A stretch of 64,000 bases of DNA, taken from the NCBI GenBank assembly GCA_902592985.1, contig CACJGR010000002.1, positions 1-64,000 on the forward strand, read 5' to 3'. Below, one piece after another: positions 61,056-64,000 of the stretch. The notes under the pieces are model-generated. The model did no database searches and was not told the DNA's origin. It saw only the letters and a list, made by a program, of their open reading frames with translations. Numbering within the stretch: the stretch's first letter is position 1; each line of letters begins with the position of its first letter. This stretch comes from an uncultured Pelagibacteraceae bacterium (GTDB taxonomy: Bacteria; Pseudomonadota; Alphaproteobacteria; Pelagibacterales; Pelagibacteraceae). The translations under genes were made by a program, and so were the position numbers.

Positions 61056-61688
61056 ATGTCCTCAAAAAAAGATGGGATAATGTTAATATTATCTTCACCA
61101 TCTGGAGCAGGAAAAACAACGATTGTAAAACTATTGTCAAAAAATAGAGATTTTCATATTTCTATTTCTCATACAACACGAAAACCAAGAATAAACGAAA
61201 TTCAAGATAAAGATTATCATTTTGTTGATAATCATAAATTTAAAGATTTAATAAAAAAAGGTGAATTCCTAGAATATGCGAAAGTGTTTAATCACTTTTA
61301 TGGAACTACAAAAACATCTGTAATAAATAATCTTAAAAATGGAAAAAATGTTATTTTTGATATTGACTGGCAAGGAACAGAACAAATTAAAAATAAAAAA
61401 TTGGAATATAAACTAATAACTTTTTTTGTTTTACCTCCGAGCAAAAAAGTTTTATTTGACAGATTATCAAATAGAGACATGAAAGATAAATTAATTGTAG
61501 AAGAAAGAATGAAAGCATTTAGCAAAGATATACAACATTGGAAGAATTATGATTATGTCGTTATTAATGATAATTTACAAGATTGCTTTAATCAAGTTTG
61601 TGATCTAATTGATTCTGAAATTAATAATTCTGTTAATAATTATAATAAGAAATTAATTCAAAAACACGTTAATAAACTAACTTCCTAA
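61056..61688 (+). CDS. gmk: Guanylate kinase
   Basis: This 210-residue enzyme phosphorylates GMP to GDP. The P-loop is [16 protein letters not shown] near residue 13, followed by [13 protein letters not shown] and KDYHFVD (GMP binding) and [14 protein letters not shown]. Its end overlaps the convergent rsmA gene by 12 bases. Confidence 0.96.
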   Translation: MSSKKDGIMLILSSPSGAGKTTIVKLLSKNRDFHISISHTTRKPRINEIQDKDYHFVDNHKFKDLIKKGEFLEYAKVFNHFYGTTKTSVINNLKNGKNVIFDIDWQGTEQIKNKKLEYKLITFFVLPPSKKVLFDRLSNRDMKDKLIVEERMKAFSKDIQHWKNYDYVVINDNLQDCFNQVCDLIDSEINNSVNNYNKKLIQKHVNKLTS

Positions 61689-62468
61689 ATTTTCATACTC
61701 TTTTGTAATCTTGTAATATGTATCTGGTGAAAGATTTTGTGGTCTTAAATTTAAATTAATATTAAGTTTTTTAGTTATTTGGCTTGAATTTTTAAATATT
61801 TGATTGAATGGTTTTTTAATCATTTTTCTCCTTTGATTAAAAAAAATTCTAGTAATCATTTCAAGGTTTTTAGGGTTTTTTATTTTATAAAAATTTTTTT
61901 TTGGTGAAAAAATTAATAAAGAGCTTTCAATCTTTGGTTTTGGAAAAAAACTATTTGGACTAATATTCATAATTTTTTTAATATCTAATTTCCAATTAGA
62001 TAGAATTGATAGTCTTCCATAATTAGATGTGTTCATTTTTGCAATAATTCGATCCGCTACTTCTTTTTGAAACATTAAAATAAGATTACTAAACCAATAA
62101 TTTTTATTTATAGATGTTATCCATTTTGATAAAATTTCAGTAGAAATATTGTAAGGCAAGTTTCCAAAAACAATTAACTTTTCTTTTGAAATTAAATTTT
62201 CAGAAATTTTTAATATATCGTCGTTAATAATATTTATTTTATTTTTAAATTTTTCATAGAGAAGCAACGATAAATTATTATCTTTTTCAACAACATAAAT
62301 TTTTTTTGGTTTTTTTTTAACAAGATAGTCTGTGAGATTTCCTGTTCCAGGCCCTATCTCTAAAATTTCGTTATTTTTATATATTGGAACAGTATTAACA
62401 ATTTTTTGTAATATATTTTTATCAACTAAAAAATTTTGGCCTAGACTTTTTTTGGGCTTAGTTAACAC
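61677..62468 (-). CDS. rsmA: 16S rRNA dimethyladenosine transferase
   Basis: This 263-residue enzyme (KsgA) dimethylates two adenines near the 3' end of 16S rRNA. It has [12 protein letters not shown] at the start, the SAM motif [14 protein letters not shown] and the catalytic [13 protein letters not shown]. It overlaps pdxA by 11 bases and belongs to the conserved surA-pdxA-rsmA string. Confidence 0.96.
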   Translation of the reverse strand: MLTKPKKSLGQNFLVDKNILQKIVNTVPIYKNNEILEIGPGTGNLTDYLVKKKPKKIYVVEKDNNLSLLLYEKFKNKINIINDDILKISENLISKEKLIVFGNLPYNISTEILSKWITSINKNYWFSNLILMFQKEVADRIIAKMNTSNYGRLSILSNWKLDIKKIMNISPNSFFPKPKIESSLLIFSPKKNFYKIKNPKNLEMITRIFFNQRRKMIKKPFNQIFKNSSQITKKLNINLNLRPQNLSPDTYYKITKEYENLGS

Positions 62469-63435
62469 GGATTTTGTTTACAAAGTTTAAAGCTTCTTGA
62501 AGACTTTTAGGATCAGATTTATTCAGACCTAGCATCTGATTATTTGGTCCATGATCTGGTGAAATTCTAATAAATGGAAGTCCGAGTGTAATATTTATTG
62601 CCTTAAATTCATAAAGAGTTTTTATAGGTGTTAATACTTGATCATGATACATTCCAATAATTACATCAAATTTTTTTACATTTTTCTTGATAAACAATGT
62701 ATCTGCAGCAAAGGGTCCAAAAATCTTAATTTTTTTTTTTGATAGGAATTTTATTGCTGGAGTTATTATTTTTTTTTCCTCATTTTTATCTTTTATTGAT
62801 TCACAATGAGGATTTAAGCCTGTAATAGCAATTTTTGGTTTTTTATTTAAGAATTTTTCGTAAAATTTATTTATAGTAATTACTTGTTTAATTATCTTTT
62901 TAATTGTTATTTTTTTAAAAATATTTTTTAATGGCAAATGAGTAGTGATCGGACTTACCGAAAGATTATTATTATAAATAAGCATAACTTCTTTGCCTGT
63001 ATGTCTAGTTTTAAAGGCAAGATATTCAGTAATACCAGGAAACTTTTTCTTTAAAAAATGTTTTTTGGAGATTGGTCCATTAATTAGTGCGCAACCTTTA
63101 TTTGCTCTCATAATTTTTAATCCTAAATTAAAACACTGATCGATATAATGGTTTGATTTTGATGAAATTTTATCAAATGTTTTATTACAATTAAAATTTA
63201 CGTTTATAAGATTAATATTTTTATTATTAAGTTTATATAAATTTAAAAATTTATCGTTAATTAAATTTATTTTAAAAGAATACTTCAATTTTTTCATTTG
63301 TTTTAAAATCAAATTATAAGAAGCAATTATTAAAATAGGAGTTTTATAATTTTTATTTTTTAAAGTTTTAAAAAAAATTTCTAGGAAAATACTATAAGGC
63401 TCTCCTGATACAATTATTATTGGTTTAATTTTCAT
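62458..63435 (-). CDS. pdxA: 4-hydroxythreonine-4-phosphate dehydrogenase (vitamin B6 synthesis)
   Basis: This protein of 325 residues matches PdxA, which oxidises 4-phosphohydroxy-threonine in pyridoxal phosphate synthesis. Metal and substrate motifs are TTHLPLKNIF, GLNPHCESIK, MYHDQVLTPIK and RISPDHGPN. The ATG at 63435 is preferred over an ATG four codons upstream, because KIKPIIIVSGEP is the usual N-terminus. It overlaps the surA stop by 11 bases. Confidence 0.94.
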   Translation of the reverse strand: MKIKPIIIVSGEPYSIFLEIFFKTLKNKNYKTPILIIASYNLILKQMKKLKYSFKINLINDKFLNLYKLNNKNINLINVNFNCNKTFDKISSKSNHYIDQCFNLGLKIMRANKGCALINGPISKKHFLKKKFPGITEYLAFKTRHTGKEVMLIYNNNLSVSPITTHLPLKNIFKKITIKKIIKQVITINKFYEKFLNKKPKIAITGLNPHCESIKDKNEEKKIITPAIKFLSKKKIKIFGPFAADTLFIKKNVKKFDVIIGMYHDQVLTPIKTLYEFKAINITLGLPFIRISPDHGPNNQMLGLNKSDPKSLQEALNFVNKIRVN

Positions 63436-64000
63436 GTGTTTCAACATTTTTTTTAATTTTTTTATAATATATTGATGAAAATTGACTTAACTTTTTATTT
63501 TTTTCATATTGAATCATTTTTTTTAATTCAAGTTCGAAATTTGTTTCTAGTTTTTTTTCTTTTGCATCATCTACTTTTATTATAAGTATTCCACCTGGTA
63601 TATTGATTGGTTTTGTAATTTCACCGACATTTGTTTTTAATAATTCATCAATAACTAATTCGGACAATTGATTTTGTTGCACCCATCCTATTGAGCCTCC
63701 AAATTTTGCTGTATCTGAAATACTGTATATGTTTGCTGTATTTTTGAATCCTATTTTTTCTATACTTTCTAATATTTTTTTATATTTTTCATTTAATTTT
63801 TCTTTATTTTCTGCATTAAAAATTATTTCTGACAAAGAAAATAATTTTTGTTTCTTTGATTTAAATTCTTCCTTCTTTAATTTTTTTTTAATCTTTTTTA
63901 TATCAATTTCAACTTGGTTTTTATATTTATCAAATATTAACTGATTCCAGGTAATTTCAATTTCAAGTTTTTTTTTAACGATATCTATATTAAGATCATG
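63425..64000 (-). CDS. surA: SurA-type periplasmic peptidyl-prolyl isomerase, C-terminal part
   Basis: The last 191 residues are inside the window; the gene continues past the right edge. The visible part begins in the N-terminal chaperone core (EIEITWNQLIFDKYKNQV, residues characteristic of SurA) and continues through a parvulin domain (SISDTAKFGGSIGWVQQNQL and VGEITKPINIPGGILIIKV). SurA helps outer-membrane proteins fold. Its place upstream of pdxA and rsmA is standard for proteobacteria. Confidence 0.9.
   Translation of the reverse strand, partial: HDLNIDIVKKKLEIEITWNQLIFDKYKNQVEIDIKKIKKKLKKEEFKSKKQKLFSLSEIIFNAENKEKLNEKYKKILESIEKIGFKNTANIYSISDTAKFGGSIGWVQQNQLSELVIDELLKTNVGEITKPINIPGGILIIKVDDAKEKKLETNFELELKKMIQYEKNKKLSQFSSIYYKKIKKNVETHEN

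Overview
The window is strongly AT-rich, has very short intergenic gaps and many 1-14 base gene overlaps. It carries the alphaproteobacterial core block surA-pdxA-rsmA / gmk-acpP-fabG-fabD / rpsF-rpsR-rplI-dnaB, next to cvpA-purF. With a tandem SAM-II plus SAM-V riboswitch ahead of a betaine-homocysteine methyltransferase gene and many drug/metabolite-family transporters, this points to a SAR11-type marine alphaproteobacterium (Pelagibacterales). That assignment is inference from gene content; no rRNA or tRNA gene is visible.

Bases 1-10,578 hold a catabolic region. A leftward series runs from a Rieske oxygenase through a glyoxalase I, a cupin, a glutamine-synthetase-like ligase and a MetX-like hydrolase. 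A second leftward unit has its own promoter and folded leader: a flavin monooxygenase, a thiamine-diphosphate enzyme broken by a frameshifting deletion, an amino-acid-synthesis-family protein and an alpha/beta hydrolase cut by the window edge. A second Rieske oxygenase and a 2-hydroxyacid dehydrogenase diverge to the right. Bases 10,584-16,885 add a 2OG-Fe(II) oxygenase, transporters, a ureohydrolase, and a TauD - HD-oxygenase - GMC operon. The HD protein keeps the residue spacing of the phosphonate-cleaving oxygenase PhnZ.

Bases 16,891-24,983 are a molybdenum formate dehydrogenase locus: two catalytic subunits, fdhD, an HPP membrane protein and an IscU-like scaffold to the left, and mobA-moeA diverging to the right. 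An EamA transporter, an amidinotransferase and a threonine aldolase follow.

Bases 28,343-36,105 are a type I restriction-modification island (hsdM, hsdS, hsdR, two small genes) bounded by a 33-base direct repeat. A 5' fragment of the small gene on its left border recurs beyond its right border. Then come a tandem pair of secreted hydrolases, a TPR-methyltransferase fusion, a repeat-rich outer-membrane barrel protein, a PhyH dioxygenase with a SAF-domain dehydrogenase, two Tat-exported proteins (PhoX-like and amine oxidase), a long charged helix protein and two transporters.

Bases 49,697-50,006 are a regulatory leader: promoter, SAM-II aptamer with terminator and antiterminator, SAM-V aptamer, then two competing hairpins, one of which would cover the ribosome binding site of the methyltransferase gene. 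From 51,094 to the end the content is mostly conserved housekeeping: rhodanese, an HD protein, purF, cvpA, an RND-type transporter, dnaB, ribosomal proteins, fatty-acid synthesis, gmk, rsmA, pdxA and a surA gene cut by the right edge.
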